A stretch of DNA of 13,894 bases, from positions 1 through 13,894 of the forward strand of contig JAOUDR010000020.1 of the NCBI GenBank assembly GCA_029859185.1. The letters run 5' to 3'. Position 1 is the first letter of the stretch, and every line of letters begins with the position of its first letter. The position numbers and the translations under genes are program-made. Origin of the DNA: Gemmatimonadota bacterium (lineage in GTDB: Bacteria > Gemmatimonadota > Gemmatimonadetes > Gemmatimonadales > GWC2-71-9). This document shows positions 1 through 6,781 of the stretch, in pieces. The notes under the pieces were generated by a model. That model saw only the letters and a program-made list of their open reading frames with translations, ran no database searches and was not told the origin of the DNA.

Positions 1-445
1 GTCCTGACAGCACACTGCCCGACGCTCCCGCGGCCTCCCCCAGCGACTCCGCTTCCGCTAGGCGCTCGATCGCGATGGCCAGGAGCCGTGCGATCGCCTG
101 CGCCCGCTCGGGTTCCAAGACCGTCCAGCGCATGGTGCTGACCTGCAACACCGCGCCGTCATCGAGGACGTCGGGCAGCGTCTCGAGCAGCTCGTCCGTC
201 ACCAAGCGCGGGAGCACCGACGCCACGAGAAAGCGCCGCACCTCGTCCACGGACAGCGTGCCCAGCTGCGTCCCACGCTGGTAGCCCGCACCGCGGGCGA
301 CCTCGAGGTAGCGCTCACGGTACGCGACGGCGAGGTCGCCAAACGTCACGCGCCCGCCCGCGTCGGCCACCTGCAGCACGGCGGCGACGGCGAGCGGCAC
401 CGACGGGTTCCGCTCCGCGACAATCGGTGCGAGCGGGTCCGTCAC
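1..445 (-). CDS. Hypothetical protein, C-terminus cut by window edge
   Basis: An open frame of 148 codons starts at a GTG (443-445) that overlaps the lptA stop codon in a GTGA arrangement and runs off the left edge without a stop. A GGAG element about 8 bases upstream supports this start. The product begins MTDPLAPIVAERNPSVPL and continues as an alanine/leucine/arginine-rich, apparently soluble and mostly helical protein. It has no signal peptide or membrane segment. Residues of about 17-55 (VPLAVAAVLQVADAGGRVTF, then GDLAVAYRERYLEV) could be a small helical or winged-helix-like fold, but I do not recognise a family. The overlap implies co-translation with lptA. It is not LptB: no Walker A or ABC signature is visible in the part present, although lptB is the usual neighbour of lptA. 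I am confident that it is coding and have no view of its function. Confidence 0.7.
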   Translation of the reverse strand, partial: MTDPLAPIVAERNPSVPLAVAAVLQVADAGGRVTFGDLAVAYRERYLEVARGAGYQRGTQLGTLSVDEVRRFLVASVLPRLVTDELLETLPDVLDDGAVLQVSTMRWTVLEPERAQAIARLLAIAIERLAEAESLGEAAGASGSVLSG

Positions 446-1719
446 GGCTGTCTCCGACGCTGGGCTTCCAGGTACACGCCGTCGCTCGCGCCGACGATAT
501 CGACCCGCACGAGCTGGTTGTCGGCGAACAGCGCCGTGATGCGATCGCCGCGCGAGTAGCTCAGGTCCGGCGGGCCCTCCGGGGCCGTCTCGGGATAGAT
601 CCGGTATCGGGCCCGCGCCCGTCCGACGGCCACGATCCCCCCCAACAAGGAGCCGCCATCGTCCGCGGCTCCAAACGCCGCCACCACCGTGTCGCCGGCG
701 ACCCAGTCGGCGTCGGTGTCGAGCGAGTCGCGCAACGACATCGCCCGCGCGTCGCCGATGCCACGGACTTCCCGGAGCACCTGCCCCGGGGCGTCGATGG
801 CCAGCGAGTCCGCCGTGATCGTGTTGCTGGTGGACGTGGCCCGCGGTTGCACCGAATCGACGCCCCAGGCCTGGCCGGCCTGGATCCGATCGTCCCGGAC
901 GTCGAACGCGACCGTATCGGCGGTCACCTGCCACTCCGCGCTCACCGCACTTGCATCGCCTTCGGCCCGCACCCAGGTGAGCGACTGCAACACCAGCCGG
1001 AACTGGACGTCCCGTCCGGCGAGCGTGTACCCCGCGGAATCTCCACCGGTGATCTGGGCCCGGCTCATCAGTCGTCCCGCCCCCACCTCCGTGTCGAGGG
1101 TAGCCGAGTCCGACACCGCGTGGAAATCCGAGCGGTCGATCGTGACCGTGCCCCACGCGCTCGCCGCCGAGTTGCCGCGGAACTGGACCCGGTCGGCGAT
1201 GATGATGTACGGCTCCGCCCCCGCCGTATCACGCTCCGACCGGTACTCGATGGTGGGGCGCCGGACGGCGGTCAGGAGCGTCGTGTCCCGGATGCCGGCG
1301 ACCCGGCGATAGTAGGTGAGCGTCGGCCCGCGCAGCACCGAACCGGTTGCCCGGTTCCGGAGGTGGGCGTTGCCATTGGCGTCGAGCCGTTCGTCGCTGA
1401 GGAAGTACGCCGCGCGCTCCGAGGTCAGCTCCACGGTGGCATCCTCGAACCGGACGTTCCCAATCATGTCGAAGCGGTCGAAATCCTGATACCATGCCAC
1501 GCTGTCGGAGTACCACCGCGTATCCTGCCCACGGCAGTGCGCCCAAATGCCACCGCCCTGGAACACGCGGTAGTACCCGCCGCCGACATCCACTTGCCGT
1601 CCCTGGCCCCCCGTGCGATCCACGACGACGAAGCACGCGCGCGGTGCCTGCGCGACGGCGGCACCCGGCAGCACACCCGCCGCCACGACAGCCGCCAGGC
1701 AGACACGTCGCCCGATCAT
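442..1719 (-). CDS. lptA: LptA/OstA-like LPS-transport protein, unusually long
   Basis: A 425-residue exported protein. It has a typical signal peptide (MIGRRVCLAAVVAAGV, then an AVA|QA cleavage site near residue 23). The rest is beta-rich with OstA-type repeats, for example YSDSVAWYQDFDRFDMIGNV, then ELTSERAAYFLSDERLDANG, then TADTVAFDVRDDRIQAG. These alternating 'x-A-D-x-A/L-x-x-x-x' and 'G-x-V' strands are typical of the LptA/LptD-N jellyroll that bridges the periplasm and carries LPS between LptC and LptD. LptA of E. coli is about 185 residues, so this protein is more than twice that length and probably holds a longer jellyroll or several OstA units. No C-terminal barrel like that of LptD is visible. 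The ATG overlaps the lptC stop (ATGA), and the next gene overlaps its stop. The family is secure. Whether it acts as LptA or as an LptD-N-like partner is inference. Confidence 0.8.
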   Translation of the reverse strand: MIGRRVCLAAVVAAGVLPGAAVAQAPRACFVVVDRTGGQGRQVDVGGGYYRVFQGGGIWAHCRGQDTRWYSDSVAWYQDFDRFDMIGNVRFEDATVELTSERAAYFLSDERLDANGNAHLRNRATGSVLRGPTLTYYRRVAGIRDTTLLTAVRRPTIEYRSERDTAGAEPYIIIADRVQFRGNSAASAWGTVTIDRSDFHAVSDSATLDTEVGAGRLMSRAQITGGDSAGYTLAGRDVQFRLVLQSLTWVRAEGDASAVSAEWQVTADTVAFDVRDDRIQAGQAWGVDSVQPRATSTSNTITADSLAIDAPGQVLREVRGIGDARAMSLRDSLDTDADWVAGDTVVAAFGAADDGGSLLGGIVAVGRARARYRIYPETAPEGPPDLSYSRGDRITALFADNQLVRVDIVGASDGVYLEAQRRRQP

Positions 1720-2252
1720 TGGTCGACCGGGACGCGGCCGAGAGCGCCGCGGGCACGCGTGGTCTGGACGTTCCGCAGCTCGGGATCCGTCGTGAACCCC
1801 TCGCCAACCACGTCCTGGTCCGGCGTGGTCCAGTGAAACTCCGCGGGCCCGATGATCAGATCCCGCTGACGGTCGTACTGCAGGATCGAGGTCTCGAGGC
1901 GCCGGCCGTCAGGACTCAGCGTGACAACGTCGCCACGGGCCTCCATGTTGCCCGACCGCCACTCGTACGTGCCCTCGCGCGCCGTGAGCGTGGAGGTTTC
2001 GACGCCGTTCGGCGAGTAGAACGTCACCTTGACGCCGAACAACTCGTGGCGCTGCGGCCCCGCGTACGCGTACGCGGAGTCCGCCTCGAGCCGCATCCGC
2101 CGCACCCCGTCGGCCGTGAGGATGTGCGTGACGCCGTACCCGACCTGATCGGCGGAGTCCGCGTCCGTGCGGGCCGTGGGGGGCTGCTCCATGCCGCCGC
2201 ACGCCATGGCGGCGATCCCGAGCAGGCCCACCACCCCAAGGAGCGGCCTCAC
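1716..2252 (-). CDS. lptC: LPS export protein LptC, lipoprotein-like form
   Basis: A 178-residue protein. The chosen GTG start (2250-2252) overlaps the kdsC stop (GTGA). It gives MRPLLGVVGLLGIAAMAC, a short lipoprotein-like signal with Cys18, whereas a longer upstream start would run through kdsC and spoil the signal. The mature part shows the LptC pattern: THILTADGVRRMRLEADSAY, then ELFGVKVTFYSPNGVETSTL, an AREGTYEW segment, METS-like LETSILQYD, and a DVVGEGFTTD segment. LptC normally sits in the inner membrane, takes LPS from LptBFG and passes it to LptA. Here the lipobox (A-M-A-C) replaces the usual transmembrane anchor. It is loose, so the anchor could instead be an uncleaved helix. Gene order kdsC-lptC-lptA matches that of many Gram-negatives, which supports the call. 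Confidence 0.85.
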   Translation of the reverse strand: MRPLLGVVGLLGIAAMACGGMEQPPTARTDADSADQVGYGVTHILTADGVRRMRLEADSAYAYAGPQRHELFGVKVTFYSPNGVETSTLTAREGTYEWRSGNMEARGDVVTLSPDGRRLETSILQYDRQRDLIIGPAEFHWTTPDQDVVGEGFTTDPELRNVQTTRARGALGRVPVDQ

Positions 2253-2803
2253 GCCGGCACCTGCTCCCGCTCGCCGAGATAGGCCTGCACCGTCGTCCCC
2301 CACTCCCCGCGCGCGCGTAGCAGGTCTTCCACGAACTCCCGAACCGCCCCCCGGCCACCCGCCGCGCGAGTGACGTGCCGGGCGAGGCGCTGTGCATCGG
2401 GCGTCGCATTGGCGACGGCAACCGGCAAGCCCACGCGCCGGAGCACGGGCACGTCCGGAAGGTCGTCACCGAGAAACGCCGCCTCGTCCCACGCGACCCC
2501 GAAGCGCTCGAGCAGTTCCGTGAACGCCGGCACCTTCCGGGCGTGGTGGACCTGCAGGCAGGCGTCCACCGCGAGTTCCTCCCCGCGAATCGCGGTGGCT
2601 TCCGACCGCCGCCCACTCAGCATGACGACCCGAATCCCCGCGAGCTTCAGCAGGACGATGCCGATCCCATCCTGGATGTCGAACCGTTTCAGCTCCGCCG
2701 GCTCCCCGTGCACCATGCCCACGTAGATCCCGTTGTCCGTCAGGACACCGTCGACGTCGAGACCGACGAGTCGGATGCGCCGGGCGAGGTCCGCGTCAAA
2801 CAC
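2249..2803 (-). CDS. kdsC: 3-deoxy-D-manno-octulosonate 8-phosphate phosphatase KdsC
   Basis: A 184-residue cytosolic HAD-family phosphatase that hydrolyses KDO-8-phosphate to KDO and phosphate, the third step of KDO synthesis. HAD motif I is LDVDGVLTDN with nucleophile Asp16 and acid/base Asp18. Motif II is MLSGRRS (Ser63). Lys90 lies in HARKVPAF, and motif IV is FLGDDLPD (Asp113/Asp114). The C-terminal AAGGRGAVREFVEDLL matches the tail that packs into the neighbouring active site of the KdsC tetramer. Length fits the C0 (capless) subfamily. The GTG at 2801-2803 was chosen because a strong AGGAGG lies 9 bases upstream. This start overlaps the end of kdsA by 8 bases. Earlier in-frame starts would lie deep within kdsA. 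The lptC start overlaps its stop. Confidence 0.93.
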   Translation of the reverse strand: MFDADLARRIRLVGLDVDGVLTDNGIYVGMVHGEPAELKRFDIQDGIGIVLLKLAGIRVVMLSGRRSEATAIRGEELAVDACLQVHHARKVPAFTELLERFGVAWDEAAFLGDDLPDVPVLRRVGLPVAVANATPDAQRLARHVTRAAGGRGAVREFVEDLLRARGEWGTTVQAYLGEREQVPA

Positions 2804-3602
2804 CGATGCGCCCCTCCTGTCCGGCGTGCCAGATCTCGAGGGCGGGCTCCAACAACGCGGACAGCTCGTCCAAGGGCCACATCGTGGCGGCGTCGCTCGG
2901 TGCGCCGGCCGGTGACGGGTGCGTCTCGAGATAGAACCCGTCGGCACCCGCGGCCGCGGCGGCGCGTAGCAGGAGCGGGACCATTGCCCGATCGCCGCCG
3001 GACGCGCCTCCCGGACCGCGTCCCGGTCGCTGGACGCTATGGGTCGCGTCGTACAGCACGGGACACCCCGCGGCCTCCCGTACCCGGACGAACGCGCGCA
3101 TGTCGACCACGAGATCCCCGTAGCCAAAGGCGGTCCCGCGCTCCGTCACCGCCACCGCGGCGGCACCGGCCGCTCGTGCCTTCTCGACGGGCCCCGCCAT
3201 CTCTTCAGGCGCCATCCACTGCCCCTTCTTCACATTCACCGCGCGACCAGCCCGGCCGGCGGCCTCCACAAGGTCGGTCTGGCGACAGAGAAATGCGGGG
3301 ATCTGGATCACGTCAGCAACGGCCGCCACCGCCGCAACCTGCGCGACTTCGTGGATGTCGGTGACCACCGGCAGACCCACCTCGCTGCGAATCCGGGCCA
3401 GCATTGCCAGGCCCTCGTGGAGACCCGGTCCGCGCGGCGCGCCGCGCCGCGCGCGGTTCGCCTTGTCGAAGCTGCCCTTGAACAGCATCCGAACGCCGAG
3501 CCGGGCCCCTACCTCGGCCACCGCCTCGGCAACCCGCAGGTTGAGCGTATCGTCCTCCAGGACGCACGGACCGGCGACGACGACAGGCGCTGGCGTCCAC
3601 AT
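2796..3602 (-). CDS. kdsA: KDO-8-phosphate synthase KdsA, metal-dependent type
   Basis: A 268-residue TIM-barrel enzyme that condenses phosphoenolpyruvate with arabinose-5-phosphate to give KDO-8-phosphate. Family motifs run in order: VVVAGPCVLE (8-16), FKGSFDKANR (41-50), PVVTDIHE (78-85), IQIPAFLCRQTDL (99-111), NVKKGQWMAPE (123-133), RGTAFGYGDLVVDMR (155-169), YDATHSVQ (184-191) and ETHPSPAGAPSDAA (226-239). Cys13 with His188, Glu226 and Asp237 matches the metal-binding set of metal-dependent KdsA enzymes such as that of Aquifex. The E. coli metal-independent enzyme has Asn at the Cys position. The ATG follows the pyrG stop by 3 bases, with a GGAGG farther upstream inside pyrG. The end overlaps kdsC by 8 bases. 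Its partner kdsD (arabinose-5-phosphate isomerase) is not in the window. Confidence 0.95.
   Translation of the reverse strand: MWTPAPVVVAGPCVLEDDTLNLRVAEAVAEVGARLGVRMLFKGSFDKANRARRGAPRGPGLHEGLAMLARIRSEVGLPVVTDIHEVAQVAAVAAVADVIQIPAFLCRQTDLVEAAGRAGRAVNVKKGQWMAPEEMAGPVEKARAAGAAAVAVTERGTAFGYGDLVVDMRAFVRVREAAGCPVLYDATHSVQRPGRGPGGASGGDRAMVPLLLRAAAAAGADGFYLETHPSPAGAPSDAATMWPLDELSALLEPALEIWHAGQEGRIGV
2813..2818 (-). promoter_or_regulatory. Shine-Dalgarno that fixes the kdsC start
   Basis: AGGAGG on the minus strand, inside the end of kdsA, 9 bases before the GTG at 2801-2803. This perfect match is why the kdsC start was set here rather than at any upstream in-frame codon. Confidence 0.75.
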
Positions 3603-3605
3603 GCG

Positions 3606-5246
3606 TCAGGCCTTGGCCTCCGCCAGCATTCCTTCCTGCATCCGCCGGTGCTTGAACACCCGCGCCGCCTCCACAAACGACGCGAACAGCGGGTGCGGAC
3701 GCATCGGTCGCGAGCGGAGCTCCGGATGGAACTGGCAGCCAATGAACCACGGATGGTCGGGCAGCTCGATCATCTCGACCAGCGACCCGTCCGGCGAGAG
3801 CCCCGTACAGCGCATCCCGAATTCGGTGAGCGTGGTGCGGTAGTGGTTGTTGACCTCGTAGCGATGCCGGTGCCGCTCGCTCACCTCGTCGGCGCCGTAG
3901 ATGCGGTGCGTCTGCGCGCCAGGCGTGAGCCGGCACGGGTACGCGCCCAGCCGCATCGTGCCCCCGAGGTCCTGCACCTCGCGCTGCGAGTCCATCAACG
4001 CCACGACCGGGTTCTCGCACTCGGGCGCGAACTCGCTGGAATTCGTCTCGGGAAGCTGACAGACGTGGCGGGCGAATTCGATGATGGCGGTCTGCATCCC
4101 GAGGCAGATACCGAAGAACGGCATCCGGTGCTCGCGCGCCCAGCGGACGGCCTGGACCATTCCTTCGACGCCCCGCACCCCGAACCCGCCAGGAACGAGC
4201 AGGGCGTCGTGACCCGCGAGCTCGGCCCCGGCGGACGTCTCGTCGGTGCAGAGGTCGCTCGAGATCCAGTGGATATCGACGCCGACGTCGTTGGCGATGC
4301 CGCCGTGGATCAGCGCTTCGCGGATGGAGGTGTAGGAGTCGGACAGCTCCGTGTACTTCCCCACGATGCCGATCCGCACCCGCTCCGATGGCCGGAGGAT
4401 CTTCTCGACCATCCCGCGCCACGGCCGGAGATCCGGTTCCTTCGTCTCGAGCACCAGCCGCCGACACACTTCACGATCAAGGCCCTGCTCCTGTAGGAGG
4501 AGCGGGATCTGGTACGTGGAATCCACCGTGCGGCTTTCGACCACGCACCCGAAATCCACGTTGCAGAACAGCGCGATCTTGCGCTTGATGGCTTCGTCCA
4601 GGGCGCGATCGGCTCGGCAGATCAGGATGTCCGGCTGGATCCCGATCTCCATGAGCTCCCGGACCGAGTGTTGCGTCGGCTTGGTCTTGAGCTCGCCGCT
4701 CGCGCCGATGAACGGGACGAGTGTGAGGTGGATGAACAGCGCGTTCTCCCGACCGACTTCCTGGCGGAACTGCCGGATGGCTTCGAGAAACGGCTGCGAC
4801 TCGATATCGCCCACCGTGCCGCCGATCTCGGTGATCACGACGTCGTGCTCCGGCGCGAGCCGGCGGATGGCGGACTTGATCTCGTCCGTGATGTGCGGGA
4901 TCACCTGGACCGTGGAGCCGAGGTATTCGCCGCGTCGCTCCTTCGTGATGACCGACAGGTAGATGCGCCCGGTCGTCACGTTGTTGACCTGCGACAGGGA
5001 TCGGTCGACGAACCGCTCGTAGTGACCGAGGTCGAGATCGGTCTCCGCACCATCGTCGGTGACGTAGACCTCCCCGTGCTGGAATGGCGACATCGTCCCC
5101 GGATCGACGTTGATGTACGGGTCGAACTTCTGGATCGTCACGCGCAAGCCCCGTTCGACCAACAGCCGACCGAGAGATGCGGCGACGATGCCTTTGCCCA
5201 ACGACGAGACTACTCCACCCGTCACGAAGATGTACTTGGTACTCAC
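3606..5246 (-). CDS. pyrG: CTP synthase PyrG
   Basis: A 546-residue cytosolic enzyme that makes CTP from UTP, ATP and glutamine. The N-terminal synthase domain (about 1-270) starts with YIFVTGGVVSSLGKGIVAAS, the P-loop region. It continues with KFDPYINVDPGTMSPFQHGE, TEIGGTVGDIES (139-150) and LKTKPTQHSVRELM. The C-terminal class I glutaminase domain (about 290-535) has GGFGVRG (353-359), the nucleophile Cys381 in FFGICLGMQ, and His507/Glu509 in CQFHPE. Length and motifs are complete. The start is a GTG (5244-5246) overlapping the kdsB stop, with a GGAGG 7 bases upstream. Its place between kdsB and kdsA makes sense because KdsB consumes CTP when activating KDO. This pairing is known in other Gram-negatives. 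Confidence 0.97.
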   Translation of the reverse strand: MSTKYIFVTGGVVSSLGKGIVAASLGRLLVERGLRVTIQKFDPYINVDPGTMSPFQHGEVYVTDDGAETDLDLGHYERFVDRSLSQVNNVTTGRIYLSVITKERRGEYLGSTVQVIPHITDEIKSAIRRLAPEHDVVITEIGGTVGDIESQPFLEAIRQFRQEVGRENALFIHLTLVPFIGASGELKTKPTQHSVRELMEIGIQPDILICRADRALDEAIKRKIALFCNVDFGCVVESRTVDSTYQIPLLLQEQGLDREVCRRLVLETKEPDLRPWRGMVEKILRPSERVRIGIVGKYTELSDSYTSIREALIHGGIANDVGVDIHWISSDLCTDETSAGAELAGHDALLVPGGFGVRGVEGMVQAVRWAREHRMPFFGICLGMQTAIIEFARHVCQLPETNSSEFAPECENPVVALMDSQREVQDLGGTMRLGAYPCRLTPGAQTHRIYGADEVSERHRHRYEVNNHYRTTLTEFGMRCTGLSPDGSLVEMIELPDHPWFIGCQFHPELRSRPMRPHPLFASFVEAARVFKHRRMQEGMLAEAKA

Positions 5247-5959
5247 AACATGGCCTCCGCGAGTCGCAGATCGTTTTCGGTATCGATCCCATGGGGCGCG
5301 ACCTCCGGCAGCACCGCCACCCCGATCCGCAGTCCATGCGCGAGAGGTCGCAGCTGCTCGAGCCCCTCCGCGCGTTCGTCCGCCACCGGCGGGAGCGCCA
5401 CCCAGCGCCGCAATGCCGAGGGTCGGTAGGCATAGACGCCCAGATGGTGAAACGTCGGCGCCGGCAAGCCACAGGTCGGCATCGCCGGCGTCCGATAGAA
5501 TCGTTGGGCCCGCCCACGCCCATCCAGCTCGACTTTCACCCGATTGGGATCACGCCAGGCCGTCCCCATGAGCGGTTGCGCCGCGGTCCCGACATCGTCC
5601 CCCGCCCGCACGCGTGCCACCGCCCCCGCCGCGGCGTCGGGGGGCAGGAAGGGCTCATCGCCCTGGAGATTGAGCACGATGTCGGCTTCCCCGACACGCA
5701 GGCGAGATGTCACCTCCGCCACGCGCTCGGTGCCGGACGCGTGCCCTGCATCCGTCAGGACTGTCTCCACGCCCAGCCCGTCGACCGCGTCGAGCACCCG
5801 CTGCTCGTCCGATGCCACCACGACGGTGGCTGCGAGATCCAGCGCGAGCGCGCGCCGCGTAACGACACGAATCAGGGGCTCGCCACGGAGGAGGCGGAGC
5901 GGCTTGCCGGGAAGACGAGTGGAGCCGAAGCGGGCGGGGATTACGCAGAGGAGGCGCAC
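5243..5959 (-). CDS. kdsB: CMP-KDO synthetase (3-deoxy-manno-octulosonate cytidylyltransferase) KdsB
   Basis: A 238-residue cytosolic nucleotidyltransferase that couples KDO to CTP, giving CMP-KDO for lipid A glycosylation. The N-terminal CVIPARFGSTRLPGKPL (5-21) is the CTP-binding signature. VLNLQGDEPF (95-104) carries the metal-binding Asp101, followed by HHLGVYAYR (171-179), LEQLRPLAHG (200-209) and the late acidic HGIDTENDL (223-231). The start must be the GTG at 5957-5959. The frame has a TGA 12 codons upstream with no ATG, GTG or TTG between, and the family's N-terminus aligns here. No Shine-Dalgarno sequence precedes it. A -10-like TAGCTT ends only 5 bases before the GTG, which suggests a leaderless message. 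It is the first gene of the KDO/LPS operon, and its stop overlaps the pyrG start. Confidence 0.94.
   Translation of the reverse strand: MRLLCVIPARFGSTRLPGKPLRLLRGEPLIRVVTRRALALDLAATVVVASDEQRVLDAVDGLGVETVLTDAGHASGTERVAEVTSRLRVGEADIVLNLQGDEPFLPPDAAAGAVARVRAGDDVGTAAQPLMGTAWRDPNRVKVELDGRGRAQRFYRTPAMPTCGLPAPTFHHLGVYAYRPSALRRWVALPPVADERAEGLEQLRPLAHGLRIGVAVLPEVAPHGIDTENDLRLAEAML
5254..5258 (-). promoter_or_regulatory. Shine-Dalgarno of pyrG within kdsB
   Basis: GGAGG on the minus strand, 7 bases before the GTG of pyrG (5244-5246) and within the last codons of kdsB. It supports the GTG and shows that internal genes of this operon use ordinary ribosome sites. Confidence 0.7.
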
Positions 5960-5993
5960 AGCCGAAGCTAATAACGGACCCCCGCGCTGTCAA
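5957..5993 (-). promoter_or_regulatory. Candidate leaderless promoter of the kdsB-pyrG-kdsA-kdsC-lpt operon
   Basis: On the minus strand a perfect -35 TTGACA (5988-5993) is followed after 17 bases by TAGCTT (5965-5970). Only 5 bases separate that box from the kdsB GTG. Transcription would therefore begin at or within a base or two of the start codon. An overlapping alternative -10, TATTAG (5968-5973), has a poorer 14-base spacing. The -35 match and ideal spacing are seen directly; promoter activity is inferred. Confidence 0.6.
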
Positions 5994-6095
5994 AATCCGG
6001 GCCATTGTGCTAAGTCGTTGCAGGGAAACCGATAAGCACATCGCCTATCGCCGGGAGACGGCGGCAGCGAGAGAGAATCCGCCTGTGGCGCGTGC

Positions 6096-6123
6096 GCCGC
6101 GGTCGCCATCGCAACCGCGCGGC
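6096..6123 (-). terminator. Possible hairpin downstream of trpG
   Basis: In the 195-base gap between trpG and kdsB, GCCGCGGTCGC and GCAACCGCGCGGC can pair around a CATC loop. The pairing has one wobble and a two-base bulge. It sits about 30 bases past the trpG stop. There is no T-run after it on the minus strand, so intrinsic termination is doubtful. High GC makes chance hairpins common. The rest of the gap (6124-6154 and 5994-6095) shows no gene. Confidence 0.25.
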
Positions 6124-6154
6124 CATCGGGGTGGGTCTGGCGCCGCGGTGCGGC

Positions 6155-6742
6155 TCAGCGAGCGCGGACGAGCGCGACGAAGTTGCGCATGATATCGTGC
6201 CCGACGTCGGTGCCGATGGACTCCGGGTGGAACTGCACGCCCCACACCGGAGCGCTGCGGTGCGCAAGGCCCATGATCTCCACGTGCTTCGGGCGATCGT
6301 CCGACCATGCGGTGATTTCCAGGATCGTGGGGACCGACGCGGGTTCCACCACGAGCGAGTGATAGCGCATGGCGTCGAACGGACTCGGCAGCCCGCGAAA
6401 GATGTTGGCGCCCTCGTGGGCCACCGGCGACGTCTTCCCATGCATCAGCCGATCCGCCCGGACGATGCGCGCACCGAACGCCTCACCGATGGCCTGGTGG
6501 CCCAGGCACACGCCCAACACCGGGACCTCGCCCGCACAGCGGCGAATGAGCGGGATGCTGATGCCGGCCCCTGCCGGGCGGCCGGGTCCCGGCGAGATCA
6601 CGATGGCCTCGGGTCTGAGTGCCATGACCGATTCGACGTCGAGCTCGTCGTTTCGGCGCACCTCCGGATCGGCTCCAAGATCGCCCAGGTACTGGACGAG
6701 GTTGTACGTGAAGGAGTCGTAGTTATCGAGCACGAAGAACAT
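6155..6742 (-). CDS. trpG: Anthranilate/aminodeoxychorismate synthase glutamine amidotransferase subunit
   Basis: A 195-residue class I glutaminase that releases ammonia from glutamine for a TrpE or PabB chorismate-binding partner, in tryptophan or folate synthesis. Visible family motifs are VLDNYDSFTYNLVQYLGDLG (4-23), ISPGPGRP (49-56), nucleophile Cys79 in GVCLGHQAIGEAFGA, the HGKTSPV loop (101-107), RYHSLVV (126-132), and His172/Glu174 in GVQFHPES. Length is normal for a free-standing subunit. No trpE, pabB or other trp gene lies in the window, so TrpG versus PabA cannot be settled; in many bacteria one protein serves both pathways. It follows xerD by 39 bases, with an AGGGAG about 15 bases before its ATG, and is the last gene of the sulfatase-ispF-xerD run. 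Confidence 0.9.
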   Translation of the reverse strand: MFFVLDNYDSFTYNLVQYLGDLGADPEVRRNDELDVESVMALRPEAIVISPGPGRPAGAGISIPLIRRCAGEVPVLGVCLGHQAIGEAFGARIVRADRLMHGKTSPVAHEGANIFRGLPSPFDAMRYHSLVVEPASVPTILEITAWSDDRPKHVEIMGLAHRSAPVWGVQFHPESIGTDVGHDIMRNFVALVRAR

Positions 6743-6781
6743 GACGGAACGGCAGGCTCCCTGGGGTGGCGCACGACGGCG

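Noticed and set aside
427..1836. Long plus-strand open frame (469 codons) opposite lptA
   Set aside because: It is rich in Arg, Pro, Ala and His with no domain, and mirrors codon bias of the lptA strand. The minus-strand frame has a signal peptide and OstA repeats.
6030..6050. Inverted repeat CGATA...TATCG between trpG and kdsB
   Set aside because: Five-base arms with an 11-base loop are too weak to call an operator or terminator.
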